From contig DANP01000020.1 of assembly GCA_002499905.1 (NCBI GenBank), positions 124,001-188,000 on the forward strand: DNA of 64,000 nucleotides, read 5' to 3'. Each line of letters opens with the position of its first letter. The first letter of the stretch is position 1. A program made the translations under genes and the position numbers. Below, one piece after another: positions 24,489 to 32,973 of this stretch. Source of the stretch: Methanolinea sp. UBA277 (GTDB taxonomy: Archaea; Halobacteriota; Methanomicrobia; Methanomicrobiales; Methanospirillaceae). The notes under the pieces were generated by a model, which ran no database searches, was not told the DNA's origin, and saw only the letters and a program-made list of their open reading frames with translations.

Positions 24489-25504
24489 CGCTCGTCACCA
24501 CCATCGGAGAGATCATCCTCTGGACGGTGATCGTTTCCCTGTTCGGCCTGATCGCCGGGCTCTTCCTGCTCGGGATCGACCGGAAGCTTGCCGCCCACAT
24601 GCAGGCCCGGATCGGACCTCCCCTGCGACAGCCGTTCATTGATATCCGGAAGCTGCTGGTAAAGGAGAACATCGTCCCTGAAAATGCCATCCCGTGGCTC
24701 TTCAACATGGCCCCGGTCATTGCTCTGGTCTCGAGCCTGGTCATCCTGCTCTACATTCCGCTCGGGAGCCTCATCTCCCCGCTCGGGATGTACGGAGACC
24801 TTATCCTGGTGATGTACCTCCTCACCATCCCAGCGCTGGCCATGGTGGCGGGAGGGTTTGCCTCCGGCTCCCCCTACGCAACGGTAGGTGCGCAGCGTGA
24901 GATGGTGACCATGATCGGGTACGAGTTCCCGCTGGCCATCGTGGTGATCGGCATCGCCTGGCGGCTCTGGGCAGCAGGCGTGGCACACCCCTTCCTGCTC
25001 TCGAGCATTGCCGGAAACCCGGTCTGGGGAATCGTCGGGCCGCTGGGGATTGCCGGCCTGATCCTCCTCCTCATCGTGCTCGCCGTGGTCACTCCAGCGG
25101 AACTCTCCCGGATACCATTCGATACCCAGGAAGCGGAGACCGAGCTTGCCGGGGGACTGCTGGTGGAATACTCCGGGCGGAACCTCGCCCTCTTCTCTCT
25201 CTCTACTGCGGTCAAGACCCTGGTGATGGGGGCGCTGGCCGTGGCTATCTTCTTCCCCTGGAACCTCTCCTCGTTTGTCGCACTGCCGGCAGGAGTCGCG
25301 CAGGTCGCCGACCTGCTCTTCTTCCTCGCCAAGGTGGTGCTGGTGATGTTCATCACCGTCACGCTGGTACGGGTGGGGATGGCCCGGTTCCGGATCAACC
25401 AGGTCGTTACCGTGTACTGGGTCTATTTCGCCCTGATCGGCCTTGCCGGGCTGCTGCTGCTGATGGCAGACTCGGCGCTCGGAACGGTTGCGGGGGTGCT
25501 CTGA
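24485..25504 (+). CDS. mbhM: Mbh hydrogenase subunit M (NuoH-like)
   Basis: The 339 residues form about eight helices of the NuoH/HycD family. Conserved charged segments include DRKLAAHMQARIGPPLRQP and TPAELSRIPFDTQEAETELAGG, the latter carrying acidic residues important for coupling. It anchors the hydrogenase arm in the membrane. The stop shares one base with the mbhN start. Confidence 0.95.
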   Translation: MTLVTTIGEIILWTVIVSLFGLIAGLFLLGIDRKLAAHMQARIGPPLRQPFIDIRKLLVKENIVPENAIPWLFNMAPVIALVSSLVILLYIPLGSLISPLGMYGDLILVMYLLTIPALAMVAGGFASGSPYATVGAQREMVTMIGYEFPLAIVVIGIAWRLWAAGVAHPFLLSSIAGNPVWGIVGPLGIAGLILLLIVLAVVTPAELSRIPFDTQEAETELAGGLLVEYSGRNLALFSLSTAVKTLVMGALAVAIFFPWNLSSFVALPAGVAQVADLLFFLAKVVLVMFITVTLVRVGMARFRINQVVTVYWVYFALIGLAGLLLLMADSALGTVAGVL

Positions 25505-25908
25505 TGGCGCTCCTGCCCATGTTCCCGGAGCTGCTGAAGCAGCTCTTCCGCACACCGGCTACCAACATGTTCCCGGCAAAGTACCTGCCGCCATCAGTGA
25601 CCGGGTTCCTGAAGAAGGTCGGAGCCGGGCAGGCGACACTCGTGCCTCCCGTGCAGACCCCCCCGAAGTTCCGGGGCAAGATCGAGTACCAGCGGGACGG
25701 CTGCATCGGGTGCTCGCTCTGCGTGAAGGTCTGCCCCTCGAATGCCATCGAGCTCCTTGAGGAGACCAAAAGGATCCGGATCTGGGTGGACCAGTGCATC
25801 TTCTGCTCCCAGTGCACTGATATCTGCCCCAAGGGCGGGCTGCGGATGACCGATGCCTTCCTCCTTGCCGATGAGGACCGGTATTCGGAGAACCTTATTG
25901 TGGAGTGA
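25504..25908 (+). CDS. mbhN: Mbh hydrogenase subunit N (NuoI-like ferredoxin)
   Basis: The 134 residues have two [4Fe-4S] motifs, CIGCSLCVKVCP and CIFCSQCTDICP. It is the entry point for electrons from soluble ferredoxin. It is the last gene of the operon and is followed 9 bp later by a T7 tract. Confidence 0.95.
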   Translation: MALLPMFPELLKQLFRTPATNMFPAKYLPPSVTGFLKKVGAGQATLVPPVQTPPKFRGKIEYQRDGCIGCSLCVKVCPSNAIELLEETKRIRIWVDQCIFCSQCTDICPKGGLRMTDAFLLADEDRYSENLIVE

Positions 25909-25917
25909 AGAACCCAC

Positions 25918-25924
25918 TTTTTTT
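25918..25924 (+). terminator. T7 terminator of the mbh operon
   Basis: Seven consecutive T follow the mbhN stop by 9 bp, a typical archaeal terminator. Confidence 0.6.
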
Positions 25925-26199
25925 GCTAAAGCGATCTCCTCTTACCCGGATTTCTGACGCTCCCAGGGGTTCGCTTCGCTTCACCACTACCGCTGGGCGC
26001 ACCCCGTAGGATATCCAGTTATTCCAGGAGATGCCTCGAACCCGTAATGAATCAAAAATCTGCGTACAGGCCCTATCGCACTGTGGGGCGCCACAGCAGC
26101 GGGGCATCAGCCCCAGGAGCGTCGCGTTGGTGCTGTGCGGAATGCTCACGTTGTGTCATCCCCGCCTTTTCGAAGGAATGAAGGATTACGGAGAAGGAC
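25925..26199. repeat. intergenic region with tandem hairpins, possible dispersed repeat
   Basis: No credible gene is seen. Two perfect stem-loops stand side by side: CTGTGG-GGCG-CCACAG (26081-26096) and GGGGC-ATCA-GCCCC (26101-26114). To the left, the stretch 25960-26010 mixes GGTTCGCTTCGCTTCACC and a GGGCGCACCCC core, which looks like a relic repeat unit rather than a promoter. It lies between convergent genes. Confidence 0.35.
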
Positions 26200-26652
26200 T
26201 CACCCCTCCCTTCGATACTCCTGAATCCTCTCCAGGGCCCCTCCCTCAAGGATCCGGGTCAGCCGGTCTGCACCCTCCCGCACCGCTTTCGAGAGAGGCT
26301 GGTCCATCTCCGTCTGATCGGGCTGGATACCGATGAAGAAGACCCGGCCTGCTTCAGGGGAGAGAAACTCGATCAGGATGCTGAGCGGGAGGGCATGGGT
26401 GCCGAACGTCACCGCGGCAATGTCGTCCGGCAGGATGATCCGGAACTCCCCGGGGGAAATGCCCATTTCTGCAGCATCCACCAGCACCAGCAGTTCCGGG
26501 TGCTCTTTTCTGACCGTCCCGGTGAAGTTCTCGGGAATGGTGCCACAGTCGAGCGCCAGCCATCCCGGTGCCCTGAACCGGTCCGCCACGTAGTTTCCGG
26601 CGCCGTCATCGCCACGAAGGGGATTTCCAATCCCGAGCAGCATCTTTACCAT
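26200..26652 (-). CDS. hydrogenase maturation protease (HycI/HyaD family)
   Basis: The 150 residues begin MVKMLLGIGNPLRGDDGAG, the N-terminal signature of nickel-hydrogenase endopeptidases. Conserved acidic residues follow in VLVDAAEMG and THALPLS. These proteases trim the C-terminus of large subunits after nickel insertion. Its position next to mbh suggests MbhL as target, though it could serve other hydrogenases. ATG 26652 is preferred: AAAGGT is about 5 nt upstream. Confidence 0.9.
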   Translation of the reverse strand: MVKMLLGIGNPLRGDDGAGNYVADRFRAPGWLALDCGTIPENFTGTVRKEHPELLVLVDAAEMGISPGEFRIILPDDIAAVTFGTHALPLSILIEFLSPEAGRVFFIGIQPDQTEMDQPLSKAVREGADRLTRILEGGALERIQEYRREG

Positions 26653-26757
26653 GAGAGAACCTTTCTCAATCTTATGGTCGGTACGGATGAAAAAGATCGC
26701 AGGCAGAACATCAGAAAACAATTAAGATGAAATACGCGGAGGATTTCACTGCGTACT

Positions 26758-27198
26758 ATGTCCCGGCTGCCTTTCCTGTTCCTGTCCCTGATCGTCTTCT
26801 GCCTTTTCAGCGGATGCTGCACGACGCCCGGCCAGGGTCCCCCGTGCCCGGATATCACCGGCACCTGGATCCTCCTCTCCTCTACCAACGGAAATGACAA
26901 CCTCGTCCCGCTGCCGCCGGAAGGCAGGATCACGGCAGTATTCGGAAACGACAGCCGGGTCAGCGGCAACGCGGGTTGCAACGATTATTTTGGGGAGTAT
27001 ATGGTCGAGGGAGGTCTCATCTCGATCGGTCCCCTCGCCTCGACTGAAAAGTATTGCCTCTCGCCCGAAGGGGTCATGGAGCGGGAACAGGTCTATCTCA
27101 GCCTGCTTCAGACATCAACACGGTTCAACGTGGACGGCGATGAGTTGATTCTCTCCTACTATGACCAGAAACAGCTCCTTGTCTTCCGGAGAGGGTAG
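26758..27198 (+). CDS. META-domain (HslJ-like) lipoprotein
   Basis: The 146 residues begin with a signal peptide ending in the lipobox LFSG-C. One META domain follows, with TGTWILLSS at its start and the conserved VSGNAGCNDYFGEY. In bacteria META/HslJ proteins are linked to heat or novobiocin resistance; archaeal roles are unknown. A two-domain relative is encoded at 32974-33837. A TATA-like AATTAAGA lies near 26722. Confidence 0.85.
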   Translation: MSRLPFLFLSLIVFCLFSGCCTTPGQGPPCPDITGTWILLSSTNGNDNLVPLPPEGRITAVFGNDSRVSGNAGCNDYFGEYMVEGGLISIGPLASTEKYCLSPEGVMEREQVYLSLLQTSTRFNVDGDELILSYYDQKQLLVFRRG

Positions 27199-27215
27199 CC
27201 CTCCGGGTCACCTCC

Positions 27216-29492
27216 CTAATCCGCATCCGTGGTGATGCAGTACACCAGAGAGCGCCCATTCTCCCGCTCCACCCCGTGGATCTCGTGGCTGAATCCCGGG
27301 AACCTGGTATCAAATTCCTGGAGGGCTTTAAGAAACCCGATCACCGGGCCGTCCGCCGGGCCGGTCCGCTCCCCGGGCATCAGGAGGGGGATTCCCGGCG
27401 GGTAGGGAACCACGGCAGTTGCCACCACGCGATCTTCGATCTGATCGAGCGGTACCTTCACTACCTTCCCTTTGACCAGGAGGGCATATGCAGCGGCAGG
27501 GATCATGGCCACCGCAGGGAGCGTTGAGTAGGCCGACCGCAGCAGGGCAAGCTGCCGGTTATCGCTCATGAACCGGTGCATCTCTTCTGCAAGCCCGGTC
27601 ACGGTCATCGCCTCATATCGCCGCGGATATGCAACTGCGAGGTCAGGGAGAACATCCTTCAGGAGCTGCTCCTCGTCAAAGAGGCGCTTGAACTCAAAGA
27701 GCCCGGAGAGGAGCGTTCCCCACTTGCCCTTGGTAATCCCGAGCGAGAAGAGGAAGAGGATGCTGTAGTCAGCGGTCTTTTCCGGAATGACGCCCCGGGC
27801 CTCCAGGAATCTGGCCACGATCTCTGCCGGGATTCCCCGGGGAGCAGGAGAGCCGTCCGGTTCAATGCCCGGGGTGAGGATGGTGACCTTGATCGGGTCG
27901 AGCATGCAGTAGTTGTCCTCGAGACCGGTGAACCCGTGCCACTCGTCTCCCGGATGGAGGGTCCAGCAGGAGGGATCGGTGCGGAGGAGAACGGGGTCGG
28001 CATCCTCGAAGGGCACCTGACGCCCTTCCGGATCGCGGACAACCTCAGGCTGCCAGACACTGAACCACCAGTCAGGACCCCCCTCCCCGGAACCGAGTTC
28101 ACGCCGAATCCGGATCATCTCCTTCCGGAAGGCGATGGCCTCTTCAATGGTCTCGTCGGTCAGGGTCTTTCCCCACCCGCCGTCCATCATCCGGGAGGAG
28201 ATATCGAGGGAGGCGATGATCGGGTACGACGGGGAGGTTGAGCTGTGCATGAGAAAGGCCTGGTTGAAACGCCCGTGCTCCACCGGGCTCCTTCCGTTTT
28301 TCAGGTGGATCATGGAGGCCTGGGAGAGGGCGGCGAGGAGCTTGTGGGTCGACTGGGTGGCAAAAATAGTCGGACTACCGGGTTTGCGGTCCCCCTCCCG
28401 CATGCCGAACCGGTCGCTGTACAGGGGGTTGAACCGGGCATAGCCGAACCAGGCCTCGTCGTACAGGATCCGGTCGACACTCTGGCCGAGAAGGGATTCG
28501 AGGGTCGGGACATGGTAACAGAGCCCGTCGTAGGTGGAATTGGTGATGACCGCGAGCCGGGGAGGTGCCTCCCTGCTGATCCTGAGGCAGGGGTGGGAGG
28601 CGATCCGCTCGGTGATCGTCTCTTTCTCGATCTCACGGGGACGGATAGGGCCGATGATCCCGTACCGGTTCCGGGTCGGAACCATGTATACCGGGACCGA
28701 GCGGCTGAGGGTGATCCCGTTCTCGACCGATTTGTGGCAGTTCCGGTCCACGAGCACCAGGTCACCGTCGCTCACACTGGCCGAGAAGATAATCCGGTTT
28801 GATCCCGAGGTGCCGTTGGTGACGAAGTAGGTCTCATCTGCCCCGAACACTTTTGCGGCATACCGCTCTGCCTCACCGATCGGGCCGGAATGGTCCAGGA
28901 GCGAGCCGAGCTCCTCGACCGATACCGAGAGATCGGACCGGAAGAGCTGTTCACCGAAGAAGCGGTGGAATACCCTGCCGGCCGGGGTCTTGAGGAAGGC
29001 GATGCCCCCGGCATGCCCCGGAGTATGCCAGGAATACTCGAAATCCCGGGAGAAGTTCACCAGCTCATTGAAGAACGGCGGGAGGAGCCGGCCCCGGTAC
29101 CGGAGGGCTGCCGCTTCGACCCGACCGGCGATGAACTCGGGAGTATCCCCGGTGATCCAGACATACTCGTTCACCTGCCTGATAACTGAGAGCGGCACCG
29201 AGTGAACGATCCCGGGCTCGGAGATCAGGAAGACGGGGACCTCCTTATTCCTGGTCCGGATCATCCGGATCAGGCTCTCTGCACCCTCCATGTCCCAGGC
29301 AACCAGCACGCAGTCGACATCCGGTGCCGTAACCACGGCAGAAATGGCATCCTCGATGGTCCCGATCTCGATGACCCCCATGCCCGCACGCTTCATCTCC
29401 TGGATGAGGGCCCGGGTGGCACGTCCGCCCGTGGTCTCGGTCATGATGTGGGCATCGACGATGGCGACCCGGAGGACCTCCTCGGGGTTCAT
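27216..29492 (-). CDS. PLP-dependent Orn/Lys/Arg decarboxylase (bacterial biodegradative type)
   Basis: The 758-residue protein has an N-terminal receiver-like wing domain (about 1-130), the fold I PLP domain and a C-terminal domain, the layout of AdiA/CadA/SpeC enzymes. The PLP lysine is in ATQSTHKLLAALSQ; DEAWFGYARF supplies the cofactor-binding Asp. The substrate (arginine, ornithine or lysine) cannot be told from sequence. Many archaea use pyruvoyl arginine decarboxylase instead, so this points to transfer or a special role. AAAGGCGG precedes the ATG at 29492. Confidence 0.9.
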   Translation of the reverse strand: MNPEEVLRVAIVDAHIMTETTGGRATRALIQEMKRAGMGVIEIGTIEDAISAVVTAPDVDCVLVAWDMEGAESLIRMIRTRNKEVPVFLISEPGIVHSVPLSVIRQVNEYVWITGDTPEFIAGRVEAAALRYRGRLLPPFFNELVNFSRDFEYSWHTPGHAGGIAFLKTPAGRVFHRFFGEQLFRSDLSVSVEELGSLLDHSGPIGEAERYAAKVFGADETYFVTNGTSGSNRIIFSASVSDGDLVLVDRNCHKSVENGITLSRSVPVYMVPTRNRYGIIGPIRPREIEKETITERIASHPCLRISREAPPRLAVITNSTYDGLCYHVPTLESLLGQSVDRILYDEAWFGYARFNPLYSDRFGMREGDRKPGSPTIFATQSTHKLLAALSQASMIHLKNGRSPVEHGRFNQAFLMHSSTSPSYPIIASLDISSRMMDGGWGKTLTDETIEEAIAFRKEMIRIRRELGSGEGGPDWWFSVWQPEVVRDPEGRQVPFEDADPVLLRTDPSCWTLHPGDEWHGFTGLEDNYCMLDPIKVTILTPGIEPDGSPAPRGIPAEIVARFLEARGVIPEKTADYSILFLFSLGITKGKWGTLLSGLFEFKRLFDEEQLLKDVLPDLAVAYPRRYEAMTVTGLAEEMHRFMSDNRQLALLRSAYSTLPAVAMIPAAAYALLVKGKVVKVPLDQIEDRVVATAVVPYPPGIPLLMPGERTGPADGPVIGFLKALQEFDTRFPGFSHEIHGVERENGRSLVYCITTDAD

Positions 29493-29595
29493 GAGACCGC
29501 CTTTGGACAGGTCATAGTCCGGGAGGGCATCAGGAGTTTCACAGGGGTTTGTCTCCCGCGGAAAGGGAAAAATATTTCTGGAGCAGGGCTGCCGG

Positions 29596-30033
29596 TCAGA
29601 AGCCGGAATCCGGTGGCGCGTCGGCCTTCCCGAACCGGGAATCGATCCACCAGACAATCTCGTTCCTCACGTCCCTGACCTGCTCCATGATCTCCTCATC
29701 GGTCCCGGAAAACGTTCCCGGGTCCGGGAAGCTCTGGTGGATGGTCTCCTTCGCCCAGGGGAAGACCGGGCATACCGCCTGTGCATGGTTACAGAGCGTG
29801 ACCGCCAGATCGATCGCCCGTCCGGTGAACTCATCCAGCGATTTTGCATGGTGACCCGAGATATCCACCCCGATCTCCTGCATGACGACGGTAGCCTTCC
29901 GGCTCACCTCTGACGGGTGCGTCCCGGCGCTGTATACCTCGTACCGGTCCCCGTACCGGGTCCGGAGATAGCCCTCGGCCATCTGGGAGCGGCCCGCGTT
30001 CTGGGTGCAGATGAAGAGGATGCTCGTTTTCAT
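29596..30033 (-). CDS. arsC: arsenate reductase, low-molecular-weight phosphatase family
   Basis: The 145 residues carry the P-loop CTQNAGRSQMAEG, with catalytic C9-x5-R15, and the general-acid region FPDPGTFSG. This is the thioredoxin/bacillithiol-type LMW-PTP arsenate reductase family (closest to the Synechocystis and Staphylococcus types). It reduces arsenate to arsenite for export. It is divergent from an ArsR gene and followed by the decarboxylase on the same strand after about 100 bp. Confidence 0.88.
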   Translation of the reverse strand: MKTSILFICTQNAGRSQMAEGYLRTRYGDRYEVYSAGTHPSEVSRKATVVMQEIGVDISGHHAKSLDEFTGRAIDLAVTLCNHAQAVCPVFPWAKETIHQSFPDPGTFSGTDEEIMEQVRDVRNEIVWWIDSRFGKADAPPDSGF

Positions 30034-30108
30034 GGTCGTCTCCCTGAAGTACTGTGCAGTCCGGTCATGAGAGCATTGCGATCCGAACCGGAACGTGGGC
30101 AGGGATGA

Positions 30109-30132
30109 TTCAATAATATTTGAAACATTGAA
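30109..30132. promoter_or_regulatory. inverted-repeat operator between arsC and arsR
   Basis: TTCAA-TAATAT-TTGAA (30109-30124) is a perfect inverted repeat typical of ArsR-family sites; a third half-site TTGAA follows at 30128-30132. On the minus strand the element includes the only TATA-like sequence before arsC (CAAATATTATTG), so a bound repressor would block it. On the plus strand it lies just upstream of TATTATCA (30143-30150), the likely arsR box. Confidence 0.55.
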
Positions 30133-30180
30133 CGAAAAGACCTATTATCATCTAATCCATTTCACACTTTGTTGAGCCAT

Positions 30181-30579
30181 ATGACGGCACCTGCGAAGAA
30201 TTCCGTCAGGACCAGAAAACCGGGAATCATCGATGAAATACCGAAAGAGATCGCCGTCAGCCTCGCGGAAGCGGGAGGGCTCCCCTGGCTGTGCAGTCTC
30301 ATTCCAGTTGAATCTTCCCTGAATGAACAGGTGAAAATTCATAAGGCCCTTGCCGATCCCCTGCGCCTGAAGATCCTCTATCTCCTCGCAGCACAACCCC
30401 TCTGCGTCTGCGTCATCAAGCACTGCCTGCGGACCGCGGACTCCCGGCTCTCCTACCACCTGGGAATCCTGAAAGAAGCCGGTCTCATTGAAAGCCGCCA
30501 TGAAAAGAACTGGCTGATCTACAGCCTGACCGGAGCGGGGAACGCAGTGGTGGAATCCGGGGAGACAGGGAGTCCCTGA
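30181..30579 (+). CDS. arsR: ArsR-family metalloregulator
   Basis: The 132-residue winged-helix protein has the metal-binding ELCVC-like box at C75-V-C77, plus C82, placed in the first helix of the HTH as in classical ArsR. The recognition helix (ADSRLSYHLGILKEAGLI) and wing follow. It should release DNA on binding arsenite or antimonite and so control itself and arsC. An upstream TTG is less likely than the ATG at 30181. Confidence 0.85.
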   Translation: MTAPAKNSVRTRKPGIIDEIPKEIAVSLAEAGGLPWLCSLIPVESSLNEQVKIHKALADPLRLKILYLLAAQPLCVCVIKHCLRTADSRLSYHLGILKEAGLIESRHEKNWLIYSLTGAGNAVVESGETGSP

Positions 30580-30617
30580 CTGTAATTATTATAACAATCC
30601 CCGGTTCACGTAGCTTG

Positions 30618-31247
30618 ATGCCATACTCCCGCGGGGTCTACATCGCCTGGGCCATGCAGGGCCTTATTCTGCTCAATGTCATATACGGTCTGGCAACCCT
30701 GAACCCCCATCTCGTCTTTATCGGCCTGGTCGGATTCAGCCTCACCATAATCCCGGTACTTGTTGAGAGGAGGACCAGTATCAGCCTTCCCTGGGAAGTC
30801 AACTTCCTCATCGCCCTTGCCGTCTTCCTCCACGTGGCCGGCTATGCACAGAACTGGTATATCCTCCTCTATCCCTACTACGACAAGATGGCCCACTTCA
30901 TCTCCTCGATCACCGTTGCCCTGCTCGGCTTCGTCTCCATCCTGTTGGTAAATCGGTTCAGCTGCATCAAGATGACCAGGCTCCAAATCTTCTTCTACAT
31001 CATTATCTTCACCATGGCCATCGGTGCCTTCTGGGAAATCTACGAGTACCTGATGGACACCTTCTTCGGGGCGTTCCTTGTCAAACCCCTCCAGCATGGC
31101 CTCGATGACACCATGATCGACCTTATCTTCGACCTGATCGGAGCGGTGGTCGTGGCAGTATTGGGAACCCTTTATATTCAGAAAAAGACGCTTGACGAAC
31201 TCACGAACCCGATGGTTGATGATTCGACACCGGAGTGCGAACTCTGA
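30618..31247 (+). CDS. DUF2238-like integral membrane protein
   Basis: The 209 residues form about six helices and carry conserved polar residues within the membrane: YPYYDKMAHF, GAFWEIYEYLMDTFFG and DTMIDLIFDLIGA. These match the DUF2238/YjdF pattern (DxxxH, ExxE, DxxxD), suggesting metal or proton chemistry; the function is unknown. TTATTATA (30586-30593) is about 27 bp before the ATG, so it is probably leaderless. A clear paralogue is at 46667-47272. Confidence 0.75.
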   Translation: MPYSRGVYIAWAMQGLILLNVIYGLATLNPHLVFIGLVGFSLTIIPVLVERRTSISLPWEVNFLIALAVFLHVAGYAQNWYILLYPYYDKMAHFISSITVALLGFVSILLVNRFSCIKMTRLQIFFYIIIFTMAIGAFWEIYEYLMDTFFGAFLVKPLQHGLDDTMIDLIFDLIGAVVVAVLGTLYIQKKTLDELTNPMVDDSTPECEL

Positions 31248-31339
31248 ATCGCCTGCATTCCTTTTTTCCCGCGAATTACCGCAGAACCTTTATAAAACCA
31301 GGAATCATTCTTCCAATTGTCAAATCGTGGTGTATTCCT

Positions 31340-31906
31340 ATGACTGCTGAAACAACAGGTACCATGCAGATGCCGGGAATGCCCGGCGGATTCTTCCCCT
31401 GGTGGCTCGTGCTCCTCCAGGGAATTATCGCCCTTGTCCTCGGGATCTTCTTCCTCACCTCCCCCTACATGACCCTGCTCGTCCTGGTCACCTTCCTGGG
31501 GGCCTACTGGTTCGTGAGCGGCATATTTTCACTCGTGAGCATCGGTGCCGACAAGACCAATGCCGGTATGAAAGCGCTGCTCGGGATCCTCGGCATCATT
31601 CTCGGGATCCTGATCCTCGCCTATCCCTACTACAGTGCCTTCATCGTGCCCTTCGTCTTTGTGATCATGGTCGGGGTCTGGGCCCTTATCATCGGCGGGC
31701 TTCACATGTACCAGGCATTCACCGGGGGAGGATGGGCGATTGGCATCCTCGGCTTCATCTCAGTAATATTTGGACTGATCCTGCTCATCCAGCCGTATAT
31801 TGCAACCCTTGCCCTGCCGTTCGTGCTGGGGATCCTGGGCATCGTGTTCGGCTTTGCCGCGATCATCGGTTCCTTCATGATCCGGTCCCAGCAGAAGGCA
31901 GCCTGA
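31340..31906 (+). CDS. HdeD-like (DUF308) membrane protein
   Basis: The 188 residues form six closely packed helices in three pairs, as in HdeD/DUF308 proteins (GIIALVLGIFFLTSPYMTLL, then ILGIILGILILAYPYYSA). HdeD is linked to acid resistance at high cell density in enterobacteria; the archaeal role is unknown. CTTTATAAAA at 31289-31298 is a strong TATA box, which excludes the longer upstream frame and supports ATG 31340. Confidence 0.85.
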   Translation: MTAETTGTMQMPGMPGGFFPWWLVLLQGIIALVLGIFFLTSPYMTLLVLVTFLGAYWFVSGIFSLVSIGADKTNAGMKALLGILGIILGILILAYPYYSAFIVPFVFVIMVGVWALIIGGLHMYQAFTGGGWAIGILGFISVIFGLILLIQPYIATLALPFVLGILGIVFGFAAIIGSFMIRSQQKAA

Positions 31907-32014
31907 TTCCTCCCACCCTTTTTATCACCAGCAGGTTCGGATCAGAATCTTTCTTGAGTTGCGCCATGCAACCCTCACTGCAGATTTCGGACGGGTACTC
32001 AGGGAGGTGATGAT

Positions 32015-32911
32015 ATGGTGATGAACCCGCTGCTGATGGAGATCGGAACCTACGCGATCTGGTTCTTTGTCGTCACCAGCATCGCGGCCATGGGACTCAA
32101 TCTCACCGTTAGGGAGATCCTCGCCCCCTGGAAGAAGAAGTGGCTCCTGTCCATCTCGCTCGTTGCCAATTTCGTGGTAGTCCCGCTCTTTGCCATCCTG
32201 ATCCTCTCCGTCATACCCCTCGATATCGATCTCGCAATTGGCCTTGTCATCGTTGCCGCGGCAGCCGGCGCCCCCTCGCTCCCGAAAGCGATGAAGATCA
32301 TCGGGGGGAATGTGGCCTATGCCGTGGGGCTGACCATGGTCCTCATCCTGATCACCATCTTCACCATGCCGCTCATGCTCCCGTACCTCATCGAGGGGGT
32401 TTCGGTTGACCAGAGCGGCACCGCCCTCTACCTCGTCGTCTTCATGCTCATCCCGCTCATCATCACCATGGCGCTCCGGGCACAGGTCCCGTCGGTCGCA
32501 GAGAAACTGTACCCGATAATCAACCGGGTATCGGATCTCTCGATCGTAGTGGTTCTCTTCATCTACACCATCGGCCTCTTTACCAGCGATTTCTCGGTCA
32601 GGGCCGGCACGCTCCTCGGTCTCGAAGGAACGCTGGTGGCTATCCTGTTCATCCTCGGCTCGTTCGGCATCGGCTACGTGCTGGGAGGCCCGGAGCTCCG
32701 GAACCGCGAGGTACTGGCGTTCGGGACCGGGTTCCGGAATGTTTCTGCGGCACTGGTGGTGGTGTCCGCCAATTTTGAAAACCCCCAGATCCTGTTCATG
32801 GTGCTGGTGATCGCCGCCTTCGGGATCATCTTCATGATGATCCTCGGTGGCTGGCTGTACCGGAAGAATAAACGGGAACGCCGGCTCGCTCATGAGGAAA
32901 TCATTTCCTGA
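32015..32911 (+). CDS. bile acid:sodium symporter (BASS) family transporter
   Basis: The 298 residues form about nine to ten helices. The AAAAGAPSLPKAMK and GFRNVSAALVV segments mark the BASS fold, whose members move organic anions or arsenite (Acr3 is a distant cousin) with sodium. The real substrate is open. GGGAGGTGATG precedes the ATG. It is not next to arsC, so an arsenite role is only a guess. Confidence 0.8.
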   Translation: MVMNPLLMEIGTYAIWFFVVTSIAAMGLNLTVREILAPWKKKWLLSISLVANFVVVPLFAILILSVIPLDIDLAIGLVIVAAAAGAPSLPKAMKIIGGNVAYAVGLTMVLILITIFTMPLMLPYLIEGVSVDQSGTALYLVVFMLIPLIITMALRAQVPSVAEKLYPIINRVSDLSIVVVLFIYTIGLFTSDFSVRAGTLLGLEGTLVAILFILGSFGIGYVLGGPELRNREVLAFGTGFRNVSAALVVVSANFENPQILFMVLVIAAFGIIFMMILGGWLYRKNKRERRLAHEEIIS

Positions 32912-32973
32912 ATTTACCTGGATGAGAGGAAAATAGGAGGGAGTAGTGTCATACCGCTCTGGTCTGACACCGG

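Noticed and set aside
24233..25555. 440-codon minus-strand frame
   Set aside because: Antisense to mbhL and mbhM; no domain or signal recognisable.
26031..26336. 101-codon plus-strand frame after the mbh operon
   Set aside because: Runs through the hairpin region and into the antisense of the protease gene; low-complexity Pro/Ser/Arg composition.
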